Of a stretch of DNA of 64,000 bases, positions 16,986 to 25,165 are shown piece by piece. Source of the stretch: Lysinibacillus telephonicus (GTDB taxonomy: Bacteria; Bacillota; Bacilli; Bacillales_A; Planococcaceae); assembly GCF_003966145.1 (NCBI RefSeq), contig NZ_RXNR01000013.1, positions 1 through 64,000 of the forward strand, in the 5' to 3' direction. Positions within the stretch are counted from its first letter, which is position 1; each line of letters starts with the position of its first letter. The position numbers and the translations under genes were made by a program. The notes below the pieces were generated by a model, which was given only the letters and a program-made list of their open reading frames with translations, did no database searches and was not told where the DNA came from.

Positions 16986-17996
16986 CTATAATTGTTTTTT
17001 TGCAACTTCTGCAATTCCTTTACCATCTAATTTATAATAGCCATATAAATAATACGGTTTTCCAATAATTGAATACTCATCATTTAAGCCATGACGTTTA
17101 AATTTACAATGAGCACCATTTTCCATTAATATTTCTGCAACAGCACTGCCGAGTCCACCCATAATATTATGTTCTTCTACTGTTACTATGTTTCCAACTT
17201 CTTTTGCCGTTTGTAAAATACAATCCACATCAATTGGTTTAATCGTATGCATATCGATAATTTTAGCTTGAATACCTTCAGCTGCTAAAATTTCAGCAGC
17301 TTCTAGTGCCCATTGAACTGTAACTCCACAGGCAATTATGGCAATGTCATTTCCGTCACGTAGAACATTCGCTCTTCCAATCTTGCTTTTAATATTACGA
17401 TTTTTATAGACTGAATCTTCCCGACCTCTACTAACTCGGAAATAAATTGGTCCGTCATATGTTTTTACAGATTCTTCAATTAAATCTGCTAGAGATGTAC
17501 CATCACAAGGTGAAATAACCGTCATATTCGCCATAGACCGAACAATGGAAATATCTTCAGTCGCATGATGAGAAGATCCATAATAACCCATTGCAATTCC
17601 GGTATGGGTTCCAATTAAGCGCACTTTCAAATTTGGATATGCTACAGCTGTACGAATTTGTTCCGCACACAATAAACCTAAGAAGGATGCGTATGTTGCC
17701 ACAAAGGGTATTTTACCTGTTGTAGCCAATCCTGCAGCTGCTGTTACCATGTTTTTTTCAGCCAATCCGAAATTAAAGAATCTATCTGGATACTTATTTC
17801 CAAAATCAATTAAACGTGTCGGTTTTCCTAGGTCAGCACATAAAGCTACGATTTCTGGGTGTTCATCACCAAGCTTTGCCAGTGTTTCCCCGGCAGTTAA
17901 TTCTTTTGCGAGCTCTAAACTTCTATATAGCTCCCAACTTTCATTATCCAAATGAGATAGACTTCCATAATATTCAGTCAAGTTTTTATTCACCAT
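16986..17996 (-). CDS. Transketolase, C-terminal (pyrimidine-binding) subunit
   Basis: A 336-residue product from the ATG at 17996, two nt after the stop of the N-terminal subunit gene. A GAGGAG site inside that gene supports this start, whereas the longer frame to 18041 would overlap. It contains the Pyr domain (GNKYPDRFFNFGLAEKNMVTAAAGLA, TGIAMGYYGSSHHATEDISI) and the transketolase C-domain (DMHTIKPID, VEEHNIMGGLGSAVAE). The Glu in GLAEKNM is the cofactor-activating residue. With the next gene it makes a two-subunit thiamine-diphosphate transketolase that moves C2 units between sugars. The sugar is unknown. Confidence 0.9.
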   Translation of the reverse strand: MVNKNLTEYYGSLSHLDNESWELYRSLELAKELTAGETLAKLGDEHPEIVALCADLGKPTRLIDFGNKYPDRFFNFGLAEKNMVTAAAGLATTGKIPFVATYASFLGLLCAEQIRTAVAYPNLKVRLIGTHTGIAMGYYGSSHHATEDISIVRSMANMTVISPCDGTSLADLIEESVKTYDGPIYFRVSRGREDSVYKNRNIKSKIGRANVLRDGNDIAIIACGVTVQWALEAAEILAAEGIQAKIIDMHTIKPIDVDCILQTAKEVGNIVTVEEHNIMGGLGSAVAEILMENGAHCKFKRHGLNDEYSIIGKPYYLYGYYKLDGKGIAEVAKKQL

Positions 17997-17997
17997 A

Positions 17998-18837
17998 CTA
18001 TTCCATCTCCTCAATCTCTTTAATTGCCCGTTCAATATCAACTGGTGCTAAATTTGCTACATGCCACTCATATCCTTTTTCCATCCAAGATACACCTTTT
18101 CCTGATAATGTATCTGCAATAATTAAAGTTGGAACTTCTGAATCGACATCTGGTAACGAATCAAACACTTCAATTAGAGCTTTAACATCATGGCCATCTA
18201 CTTCAACAACCCGCCAACCAAAAGCTTCAAATTTTTCCCGAATAGGATAAATACTCATCATTTCCGAAATAACTCCATCAACCGTAACTTTATTATTGTC
18301 ACAAATTGCTACGAGGTTACCTAACTTGAAATTAGCTGCACTCATAGCTGCTTCCCAAACTTGGCCTTCATGCAATTCCCCATCTCCCATTAAACAAAAA
18401 GAACGATATTTTTTTCCGTCTATCCTAGCTCCTAATGACATCCCTACACAAACAGACAATCCGTGTCCGATAGAACCTGAACTAAAATCAATTCCAGGAA
18501 TTTTATTCATATCTGGGTGATCACCAAACGGACTTCCTAAGCTTACATACGTATCTAAAAGTTCTTTAGAATAAAATCCTAAATCTTGTAAAATTGGATA
18601 TAAGCCAACTGCTGCATGCCCTTTTCCCATTACAAATCGATCTCGATCTGGCCATTTAGGGTTCTTAGCATCAAAGTTCATAACATGATAATATAGTGTT
18701 GCAAAGATTTCAGAAGATGAAAAAGAGGAACCATAGTGGCCACTGCCCGCCTTTTCAATCAAGCGTACTGTTTCAATACGAGACATTTTGGCCTTTTCAT
18801 TAATTAATAGAATTTTAGATTCTGTCTGGGTTGACAT
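17998..18837 (-). CDS. Transketolase, N-terminal (thiamine diphosphate-binding) subunit
   Basis: A 279-residue product from the ATG at 18837, with AAAGGA 8 nt upstream. The ATG at 18846 lies too close to that site. The thiamine diphosphate motif is GDGELHEGQVWEAAMSAANF followed by CDNN. Other family features are GSGHYGSSFSSSEIFATLYYHVM, DRFVMGKGHAA and SGSIGHGLSVCVGMSLGARI. It is the first gene of the operon tktN-tktC-adh-dctP-dctQ-dctM. A candidate promoter and the LacI operator lie directly upstream. Split transketolases are common in accessory sugar pathways. Confidence 0.9.
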   Translation of the reverse strand: MSTQTESKILLINEKAKMSRIETVRLIEKAGSGHYGSSFSSSEIFATLYYHVMNFDAKNPKWPDRDRFVMGKGHAAVGLYPILQDLGFYSKELLDTYVSLGSPFGDHPDMNKIPGIDFSSGSIGHGLSVCVGMSLGARIDGKKYRSFCLMGDGELHEGQVWEAAMSAANFKLGNLVAICDNNKVTVDGVISEMMSIYPIREKFEAFGWRVVEVDGHDVKALIEVFDSLPDVDSEVPTLIIADTLSGKGVSWMEKGYEWHVANLAPVDIERAIKEIEEME

Positions 18838-18858
18838 CCTAATCATCCTTTCAAATTG

Positions 18859-18914
18859 TAGTTAAACGTTTAACCTTTCTTGAATAAGATACCAAAACAA
18901 GAATTTAATTTCAA
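18859..18914 (-). promoter_or_regulatory. Promoter with LacI-family operator for the transketolase/TRAP operon
   Basis: The perfect palindrome GTTAAACGTTTAAC (18861-18874) is part of a 23-nt sequence (18859-18881) repeated exactly at 20017-20039. On the minus strand TTGAAA (18909-18914) and TATCTT (18886-18891), 17 nt apart, fit a sigma-A promoter. The operator falls just after the -10 box, at the expected start site. It also lies upstream of the divergent regulator gene, so autoregulation is likely. Confidence 0.75.
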
Positions 18915-18994
18915 CAATTTTTAAAATTTTCTATCTTTTCAGTTTAATATTTTCTCTTAAAATACGATTTTTCCTTATATCGGAGGTAAATAAA

Positions 18995-19990
18995 ATGCGC
19001 ATTACAATTAAAGATATTGCTAAAGAAGCTGGGGTTTCTACAGCAAGTGTTTCACATGTCTTAAATGGGACAAAAAAATTAAGTGAATCCACAACAAAAA
19101 AAGTGATGGATGTTATTAACAAATATAATTACATTCCAAGTGAAAATGCTAAAAAATTAAGGAACGATCACACAAAAACTATTGGTGTCATGGTTTCGAG
19201 CATTCAAGACCATTATGTTTCAGGAATTATTATGGAATTATCCGATGTAATACGTTCTAATGGATATGAAATGCTTTTTATTAATACAAGTGAAAATTTA
19301 GATTATGAAAAGGAAGCGATCAAACTTTTAATTGCTCAAAGGGTTGAGGGTTTAATAATAAGTCCTGTCAATAGTTCATCTTTATCTAAATATCAGGATT
19401 TGTTTAAAGAATTACCAATTGTCCAAGTTCTGCGCTATGACACGGCACTCTCTTTACCTAAAGTGACAGCTGATGATTTTAATGCCGGTTATCTAGCAAC
19501 GAAACATTTATTAAGTCAAGGCTATAAAAAAATCGCCATCATATACTCTAAAAAAACAATCAATCCAACCTTTGATCGTATAAAAGGATGTCAACAGGCA
19601 CTCCTTGAATTCTCAAATACTAATACTCTATTTCTTGAACAAGGATTCGCAACTGTAGAAGGCGGTGCAAAGGCATTTGAAGAAATTTATAGAAGACATC
19701 CAGATGTAGACGGAGTATTTGCATTAAATGACTTTATGGCAATTGGATGTCTTATGAAGATAAAAGAATTAAAGTTAAAATGCCCAGAACAAATCGGTGT
19801 TGTAAGTTTCGGGGATTTTGCTAGTGCTGAGCTGATTGAACCATCTGTTACTGCTATCCACGTTGAAAATAAGGAAATTGGAAGAAAAGCTGCTCATAAG
19901 TTATTTAATATATTGAATAACCACCCTTTTGAACAAGAAGAAAAAGTAGAACTTTTACTAAAAGTAAGAAATTCAACAAAAAGAAATTGA
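18995..19990 (+). CDS. LacI-family transcriptional regulator of the transketolase/TRAP regulon
   Basis: A 331-residue regulator. The N-terminal helix-turn-helix is ITIKDIAKEAGVSTASVSHVLNGTKKLSESTTKKV, followed by the hinge helix IPSENAKKLR. A periplasmic-binding-protein-like effector domain spans about 60-330 (IGVMVSSIQDHYVSGIIMEL, DGVFALNDFMAIG, IGVVSFGDFA). ATG start with TCGGAGG upstream. It is divergent from the transketolase operon and directly upstream of an SDR gene. Identical operators stand before both, so it probably represses both until an inducer binds. Confidence 0.9.
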   Translation: MRITIKDIAKEAGVSTASVSHVLNGTKKLSESTTKKVMDVINKYNYIPSENAKKLRNDHTKTIGVMVSSIQDHYVSGIIMELSDVIRSNGYEMLFINTSENLDYEKEAIKLLIAQRVEGLIISPVNSSSLSKYQDLFKELPIVQVLRYDTALSLPKVTADDFNAGYLATKHLLSQGYKKIAIIYSKKTINPTFDRIKGCQQALLEFSNTNTLFLEQGFATVEGGAKAFEEIYRRHPDVDGVFALNDFMAIGCLMKIKELKLKCPEQIGVVSFGDFASAELIEPSVTAIHVENKEIGRKAAHKLFNILNNHPFEQEEKVELLLKVRNSTKRN

Positions 19991-20039
19991 CTTATTAGAA
20001 ATTTCGGTATATTTTATAGTTAAACGTTTAACCTTTCTT
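19987..20039 (+). promoter_or_regulatory. Promoter with LacI-family operator for the SDR gene
   Basis: TTGACT (19987-19992) and TATTTT (20010-20015), 17 nt apart, fit a sigma-A promoter whose -35 box overlaps the regulator's stop codon. The second exact copy of the 23-nt operator sequence (20017-20039) follows at once. The geometry is the same as at the transketolase promoter. Confidence 0.75.
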
Positions 20040-20062
20040 ATAAAAGAAGGGGGCTTGATGTA

Positions 20063-20812
20063 TTGAAAAGAGTTGCTATTATTACAGGTGCAGCTACCTT
20101 AAATGGGATTGGTTTTGCTACGGCTAAATATTTAGCTAAATTTTCGCATGTAATTATTGCCGACATTAATGAAAAAGCAGCATTACATGCAGCAAATATC
20201 CTTGTAAACGAAGGACATTCTGCTGAAGGCGCTTTATTGGATGTTACAAATCAAGAAGCTGTAAATTCTATAGTAAATAAAATAATTGAGGAGCACGAAA
20301 AAATCGACATTCTCGTCAATAACGCAGGGATTACAAGACCAACAAGAATTTTAGATATTTCTACTTCTGAATTTGACCTTCTCTTCAAAGTAAATGTTAA
20401 TGGAACCTTCTATATGACACAAGCTGTTTTACCATCTATGATTCAGCAAAGATATGGCAGGATTGTAAATTTAGGATCTGTTTCTGCTAAACGTGGCGGT
20501 GGTGTTTTCGGAGGATCACATTATTCTGCAACAAAAGGTGCTGTTATGAGCTTCGCTAAAGCCGTTGCTCGAGAGGTTGCCGAACACGGTATTACTGTAA
20601 ATAGTGTAGCACCTGGCATGATTGGTACTGGGATTACTGGTAACTTACTAGATGATCCTAACATTTTGAAAGAAATTTCCGAAGGTATTCCTGCAAAAAG
20701 AATCGGAAACGTAAATGATGTTGCTAGTGCGATTGCTTTTTTATGCAGCGAGGATGCTGGATATATTACTGGTGAGGAAATCGATATTAACGGCGGCTCT
20801 CACATTGACTAG
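20063..20812 (+). CDS. SDR family oxidoreductase (FabG-like), member of the LacI regulon
   Basis: A 249-residue short-chain dehydrogenase from a TTG start with AAGGGGG upstream; an ATG 5 nt earlier is out of frame. The cofactor motif TGAATLNGIGFATA is slightly expanded. NNAG, the Ser in LGSVSAKRGG and YSATKGA follow, and the C-terminus is INGGSHID. Asp after the second strand (IADIN) favours NAD. It has its own promoter and operator, so it is co-regulated with the transketolase/TRAP operon. A role as second dehydrogenase of the pathway is inferred. Confidence 0.85.
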   Translation: MKRVAIITGAATLNGIGFATAKYLAKFSHVIIADINEKAALHAANILVNEGHSAEGALLDVTNQEAVNSIVNKIIEEHEKIDILVNNAGITRPTRILDISTSEFDLLFKVNVNGTFYMTQAVLPSMIQQRYGRIVNLGSVSAKRGGGVFGGSHYSATKGAVMSFAKAVAREVAEHGITVNSVAPGMIGTGITGNLLDDPNILKEISEGIPAKRIGNVNDVASAIAFLCSEDAGYITGEEIDINGGSHID

Positions 20813-20895
20813 TTTAATAATGTTCTTTTTAAGAAAGATGACTCAATATTAGTAATTTAGGGTCATAGCTCCTCAAAATTAGAGTGACTGATAAT

Positions 20896-20938
20896 AAAAA
20901 ATACCGTATTCACGTAAACAATTACGTAAATACGGTAA
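20896..20938. terminator. Probable bidirectional terminator between the SDR and YjcZ-type genes
   Basis: TACCGTATT-C-ACGTAA (20902-20917) pairs with TTACGT-A-AATACGGTA (20922-20937), with one mismatch. Six T follow on the minus strand (end of the YjcZ-type transcript); the plus side is AT-rich. Confidence 0.65.
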
Positions 20939-21016
20939 TTTATGCTTGGGGATTTTTTGAAGGGGTTTATTAAAGTGGACAAATTAAATTCAATTTTTTA
21001 GCACAAATAAATTAGC

Positions 21017-21205
21017 CTAACACCATTTTTTAAATTCAGTACCTATAATAATTAATAGGATAAATAGTACAACAATAAGCACAAAGTCCTTTTTGTTGTC
21101 TTTTCTATCGTAAGCGCCACCTACATTATTGCAATAATCATAGCTGCCTGCTACATCATTGTAGTTGTTGCAATAGTCGTAACTTCCTCCTACGTTATAT
21201 GACAT
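21017..21205 (-). CDS. YjcZ-family small sporulation membrane protein
   Basis: A 62-residue protein with an AAAGGGGGTG ribosome site. The hydrophobic segment FVLIVVLFILLIIIG near the C-terminus is the hallmark of YjcZ-type peptides made during sporulation. The N-terminal half contains repeated units of the type GSYDYCNN (residues about 7-14 and 20-27) with a shorter third copy GGAYD. The repeats add Cys, which is not usual in the glycine-rich heads I know from this family. It is monocistronic. Confidence 0.75.
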   Translation of the reverse strand: MSYNVGGSYDYCNNYNDVAGSYDYCNNVGGAYDRKDNKKDFVLIVVLFILLIIIGTEFKKWC

Positions 21206-21336
21206 ACGTACACCCCCTTTAACTCATGATAGTATAATCTATGGCTATTTCTTAATACAGGTAAGTATAAACGTGTAATTTTGACAAAAAAATTAATAAA
21301 ATTTTTTAGTATCTCCTCTTCAAAATGAAGTAAAAG

Positions 21337-22017
21337 CTAATTGGCTAAATGAATTATAAAAAATACAATAGGGGGAATGATTAACGAGGGCAGAAGATTT
21401 AAAGTGTTACATTTCTTAATCCCCAAAATACTTAATCCTGACGCTAAAATTAAAATTCCACCTACAATTGTTACTTCATTCAGAAGGTCATTATTTAATG
21501 AATTCTCCATTAAAATAGCAATTAAATAGATGGATCCTTGCCATACGAATAAAACTATACCTGCAACCGCTATCCCGATGCCAAAAGTGGACGCTAGTAC
21601 AATTGAAGTAATGCCATCTAACATGCCGTTTGCGAGAAGATATGTATAATCCCCCTTTAATGCTGCTTCCACAGGACCTAAAATCGATAGTGTTCCAATA
21701 CAAAATAATAAAATTGCAGTCGATAGCCCTTCAGCTAAATTACCCTTTGAGTATTTATTAACTAAAGCATTGAATCTTGATTCCAACTTTAGCTTTTCAC
21801 CAATCAATCCCCCTAAAGCTAAACTTACAATGAAAAGTACTGGATACTTGCTTGAAGGCAAATGCTGCACGATTGCATTTATTCCTAACCCCATGGCTAC
21901 TAATCCCATGGCTTGCATAAGAATATCATGATACTCATCTTTTATTCCCTTTTTAAAGATACTTCCAACAATACTTCCAACTATTATCATCATCGTGTTA
22001 AAAATGGTTCCAAACAT
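21337..22017 (-). CDS. DUF554 family membrane protein (YdfK-like)
   Basis: A 226-residue polytopic protein with about seven hydrophobic segments. Signatures are MFGTIFNTMMIIVGSIVGSIFKKG, GLGINAIVQHLPSSKYPVLF, LALGGLIGEKLKLE and LLANGMLDGITSIVLASTFGIG. They match the DUF554/YdfK family of putative transporters, of unknown substrate. ATG start with a weak AAAGGAGAAA site. It stands between the YjcZ-type gene and a MerR regulator, each apparently a separate transcript. Confidence 0.85.
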   Translation of the reverse strand: MFGTIFNTMMIIVGSIVGSIFKKGIKDEYHDILMQAMGLVAMGLGINAIVQHLPSSKYPVLFIVSLALGGLIGEKLKLESRFNALVNKYSKGNLAEGLSTAILLFCIGTLSILGPVEAALKGDYTYLLANGMLDGITSIVLASTFGIGIAVAGIVLFVWQGSIYLIAILMENSLNNDLLNEVTIVGGILILASGLSILGIKKCNTLNLLPSLIIPPIVFFIIHLAN

Positions 22018-22047
22018 TTATTTATTTCTCCTTTACTTTATTTCTAG

Positions 22048-22080
22048 AAATAAAAATAAACCCTCTAGTAACTAGAGGGT
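22048..22080 (-). terminator. Terminator after the MerR regulator gene
   Basis: ACCCTCTAG (22060-22068) pairs with CTAGAGGGT (22072-22080), a 9-bp perfect stem with a 3-nt loop. On the minus strand TTATTTTTATTT follows. Confidence 0.8.
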
Positions 22081-22087
22081 CAAGTTG

Positions 22088-22927
22088 CTATTTTGAATAA
22101 ATGCTAAGATTAAGAGTGGCAAACGGTAATAATAATTCTGTTACATATTTTTCCACATCATTTGTAATACCGTAATCAATCAGTGTTATTTCCATCGAGT
22201 CATCGATCAGTTCATATTGATGTTCTTTCATATATGAAAGCAATTTTTTATAATATTTTGCTGCATCCATATGGGTTCCTTTAAATCGAATTCTTAAATA
22301 CTCTCTTTCTGGTATAACAATAGAAGAAGACTCTATCTGGTCTCCTTCTTCTAGCACCATGAAAACACTTGAATATTTATCAAATTTATTAGCTATTAAA
22401 TTAGAACTCGAAATAGAGAGTCCTATTTTCCCTAAGAAAATTTCCCCGTTTATGCCAAAACTATTCCTTAATTCTGTAATAGGTATTTCAATATCGTCTC
22501 CAATAACATATTCCTGTCGTAAATATGCTACTCGCATTTTAGGAAGCTTTACTTCCGATATTTTATCTAAAGGTGTACTAATGGCGTCTTGAATTTGCAA
22601 TAAACGGCGGGAAATTTTAGTCTCAATGATCTCCAATTCCCGCTTCTTTTTAGCAACTTCGGTCTCCTGCTTCTTTAGCATTTCTATAAGCGTGTCCACT
22701 TCCCTATAGTTAAAAAAATCGATAATTTCACTTATTGGCAAATCTAAAGCCCTCAAATATTTTATTGAATTCAGCCTTTCAAACTGCTGCGTCGAATAAT
22801 ATCGATAGTTGGTCTTTTTATCAATAAATTCTGGACGTAAAAGACCAATCTCGTCATAATACCTAAGTGTTGCAATTTTCACCTTAAATAGCTTCGATAC
22901 TTCCCCAATAGTAAAATACTCTTTCAT
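22088..22927 (-). CDS. MerR family transcriptional regulator with effector-binding domain
   Basis: A 279-residue regulator from the ATG at 22927, preceded by GAAGGAG. The MerR helix-turn-helix is [30 protein letters not shown], followed by the [28 protein letters not shown] region and a long coiled coil (about 80-115). The C-terminal half (about 120-279) resembles the drug-binding domain of BmrR/BltR-type regulators ([23 protein letters not shown]). Such proteins activate efflux or detoxification genes. No efflux gene is adjacent, so the target is unknown. Confidence 0.85.
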   Translation of the reverse strand: MKEYFTIGEVSKLFKVKIATLRYYDEIGLLRPEFIDKKTNYRYYSTQQFERLNSIKYLRALDLPISEIIDFFNYREVDTLIEMLKKQETEVAKKKRELEIIETKISRRLLQIQDAISTPLDKISEVKLPKMRVAYLRQEYVIGDDIEIPITELRNSFGINGEIFLGKIGLSISSSNLIANKFDKYSSVFMVLEEGDQIESSSIVIPEREYLRIRFKGTHMDAAKYYKKLLSYMKEHQYELIDDSMEITLIDYGITNDVEKYVTELLLPFATLNLSIYSK

Positions 22928-23202
22928 AAAAGACTCCTTCATCATATGAATACAGAGAATCAACGTACTTATATTTTACAATAGATTCAATACTAAGAAA
23001 GATTTTTCGGTAATTTTGAGTACCAGATTCAAGGGCAAGCTCTGTTCAGTCTCTTGAATATTATTATGGAAACTTTTAACTCTCCCATTCTCACAACAGA
23101 TTCCGCCTATGCTATAATATTTAGCAAAATATATTGTAAATTTTTTTCATTTATGGGTAATGTAATAACTTACCTATTTAAATAAAACAATGGGGTGGTA
23201 AA

Positions 23203-23916
23203 ATGAGTTTTTTTAAAAAATTATTAGGAACACATGAAAAAACACCTGAACAAATAGAGAAAGAAAGACAAAAACAAGAGGAACTACGCCAAGTAAAAGA
23301 GGAATTAGCAGTAAAATTAGGAGTTAACGTCATTGAAAAAGAAGATAAAAAAATTTTACAAGAGAAATACATTGGCACAGGCTTTGGAAAAAGCTCCCTA
23401 TTTTCTCTCTATAAAGATTCTATCGTTTATTTCGAAAAATACGTCTTACGTTCCAATGAAAAATTTTTACTTTCTATAATTGCAGAATACGATAAAACAG
23501 TGGATCGTGAAATTAAGGGATTGTTAATAGCTACCGATCAACGATTAGTATTCGTTAGTAGTCGTGGTAGAAATAAACAATTTTTTTATGAAGAATTCGA
23601 TTATAGAAGTATGAATGGCATAACACAAGCAAAAGACGGTTTGTTTGAAAATGAACTCTATATCGATCTAGGAATAAGCCGTAAGAAATTCGACAATTTA
23701 ATGCCATTTGAACGGTTAAGAGATTTTATAAATATTGTTATGAATCAAATCCACATGGTTCGTGATACGCTTAGAACAACAACAGTTTCATTTTCTACTG
23801 TTGCAGTATCAGATAAGTACGCAGCACTTGAAAAACTCGGAAAATTAAAAGAACAAGGCATTTTAACTGAAGAAGAATTCGAAAAAGAGAAAAAGAAAAT
23901 TTTAAATCAAGGTTGA
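23203..23916 (+). CDS. PH-domain protein with C-terminal SHOCT motif
   Basis: A 237-residue soluble protein; ATG start after GGGGTGG. It begins with a charged helical segment (EKERQKQEELRQVKEELAVKL). A bacterial PH-like domain of YokE type follows (about 80-180, IKGLLIATDQRLVFVSSRGRNKQFFYEEFDYRSM). The last 30 residues are a SHOCT motif (LEKLGKLKEQGILTEEEFEKEKKKIL), a short oligomerisation element. Function is unknown; proteins of this build are common in Bacillales genomes and prophages. It is monocistronic. Confidence 0.75.
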   Translation: MSFFKKLLGTHEKTPEQIEKERQKQEELRQVKEELAVKLGVNVIEKEDKKILQEKYIGTGFGKSSLFSLYKDSIVYFEKYVLRSNEKFLLSIIAEYDKTVDREIKGLLIATDQRLVFVSSRGRNKQFFYEEFDYRSMNGITQAKDGLFENELYIDLGISRKKFDNLMPFERLRDFINIVMNQIHMVRDTLRTTTVSFSTVAVSDKYAALEKLGKLKEQGILTEEEFEKEKKKILNQG

Positions 23917-24219
23917 GAATATAACTGTCTTGGAAAATTACCTCTCTCTATTCTTTAAAAAAGGTTATTTCATATTCATACTCTATCAACTAATGAAAAT
24001 GTAGATGATTATTGTTGTAATGCCCTTGCAGGATCAAATTTCTTCATAACTAACTACTGTTAAGCTCACCATGAAATAATTAGAGAATGATATGTAAATT
24101 AAAATAGAAATATCCTAACCTGGATACCCCATGATAAATATGCATAATCTGTATCAGATTCGGGAAATGAAAGTAATTTTAGCAGCTGACTTTTTATGAA
24201 TTGGATTAGGGGGAGGAAA
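23917..24219. other. Intergenic region without recognised features
   Basis: About 300 nt of AT-rich DNA. I found no ribosome site with an open frame, no clear terminator and no RNA gene. Confidence 0.5.
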
Positions 24220-24549
24220 ATGAAAAAATTAGTTATATTTAATGTATTATTTTGTATATTGGTAATTTTCGTCAGTAATTATTATTATAATTCTAAATCT
24301 AAAAAAGCTGTCGCATACTTTTATGCTGAAAATAATATTGAAACTAACTATGGCGTAGATAGGGAAAATTTAATACCCAAGGAAATTAACTATCTTCCAG
24401 GAATAGGATTGTTTGAAATAGAAGTTATAGATAAAGATACCGAAAATATTTATTTTTTTGAGGTAGATATAAGGGATGATTTTTCATTATTTTATATAAA
24501 AGATCTTACAGATATTCACAATGAAAATATTAGAGAGATTAATGGATAA
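24220..24549 (+). CDS. Small membrane-anchored protein of unknown function
   Basis: A 109-residue product from the ATG at 24220, which has GGGGGAGGAAA upstream; an earlier ATG at 24196 lacks a ribosome site. Residues about 4-20 (LVIFNVLFCILVIFVSN) form one hydrophobic segment, a signal anchor without a lipobox Cys. The rest is acidic and extracytoplasmic (KAVAYFYAENNIETNYGVDRE). I do not recognise the family. It is followed after 6 nt by a lipoprotein gene, so the two are probably co-transcribed. Confidence 0.6.
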   Translation: MKKLVIFNVLFCILVIFVSNYYYNSKSKKAVAYFYAENNIETNYGVDRENLIPKEINYLPGIGLFEIEVIDKDTENIYFFEVDIRDDFSLFYIKDLTDIHNENIREING

Positions 24550-24555
24550 TTTATT

Positions 24556-25071
24556 ATGAATAAATTTATGTATTTGTTAATTGCTGTTTTAATGTTTTTA
24601 ATCGGTGGTTGCTCAAATAATAAAATAACCTTTGAAGAAACTGTGAATATAGGAGTTGTTGGTACTTTAGAGGAATTCCGATATGAAAATGTTCATTTTG
24701 AATCATTGGGAGTTGAGGATTTATTACTTCAAGACGATTTAAAAAATAAATATTCAACAATTATGATTGAAGATGATTACTTTAATACTGTTACTCAAAT
24801 TGAGTATATTGAACGATTTGAAAGCTTACAAATACCAATTGTATTTGTAGATTCTACTAAAGGGTATGCTCCCTTTAGTAAACCTTCTAAAAATGCAACA
24901 ACAAAACAAACTTATGATGAATATAATGATCATCCTAAAAAAATGACCGTAATGTTAACCTATCAATTGCCTGCTGCCACACAAGGTTTTATGGTGGGAT
25001 ATCCTCAAGACGAAACACTTTCACAAGAAGATTTTGAAAAAATTATAGAACGAATCTATAGCAACAAGTAG
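24556..25071 (+). CDS. Lipoprotein of unknown function
   Basis: A 171-residue product. Its signal peptide ends in the lipobox LIGGCSNN, so it should be attached to the membrane through Cys near residue 19. The mature part is acidic with no known domain. A PFSKPSKNATTKQTYDEYN stretch and a C-terminal YPQDETLSQEDFEKIIERIY helix are visible. The ribosome site is weak (no good AGGAGG), which suggests coupling to the preceding gene 6 nt upstream. Confidence 0.6.
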   Translation: MNKFMYLLIAVLMFLIGGCSNNKITFEETVNIGVVGTLEEFRYENVHFESLGVEDLLLQDDLKNKYSTIMIEDDYFNTVTQIEYIERFESLQIPIVFVDSTKGYAPFSKPSKNATTKQTYDEYNDHPKKMTVMLTYQLPAATQGFMVGYPQDETLSQEDFEKIIERIYSNK

Positions 25072-25165
25072 CACTCTCATTCGCCATATCAAAGAATTGT
25101 GAGAAGATTTACGCTTGAGCAGGAATTAATATAGTCTCACTCTTTCTTGTAATAAGGGAGGAAAC

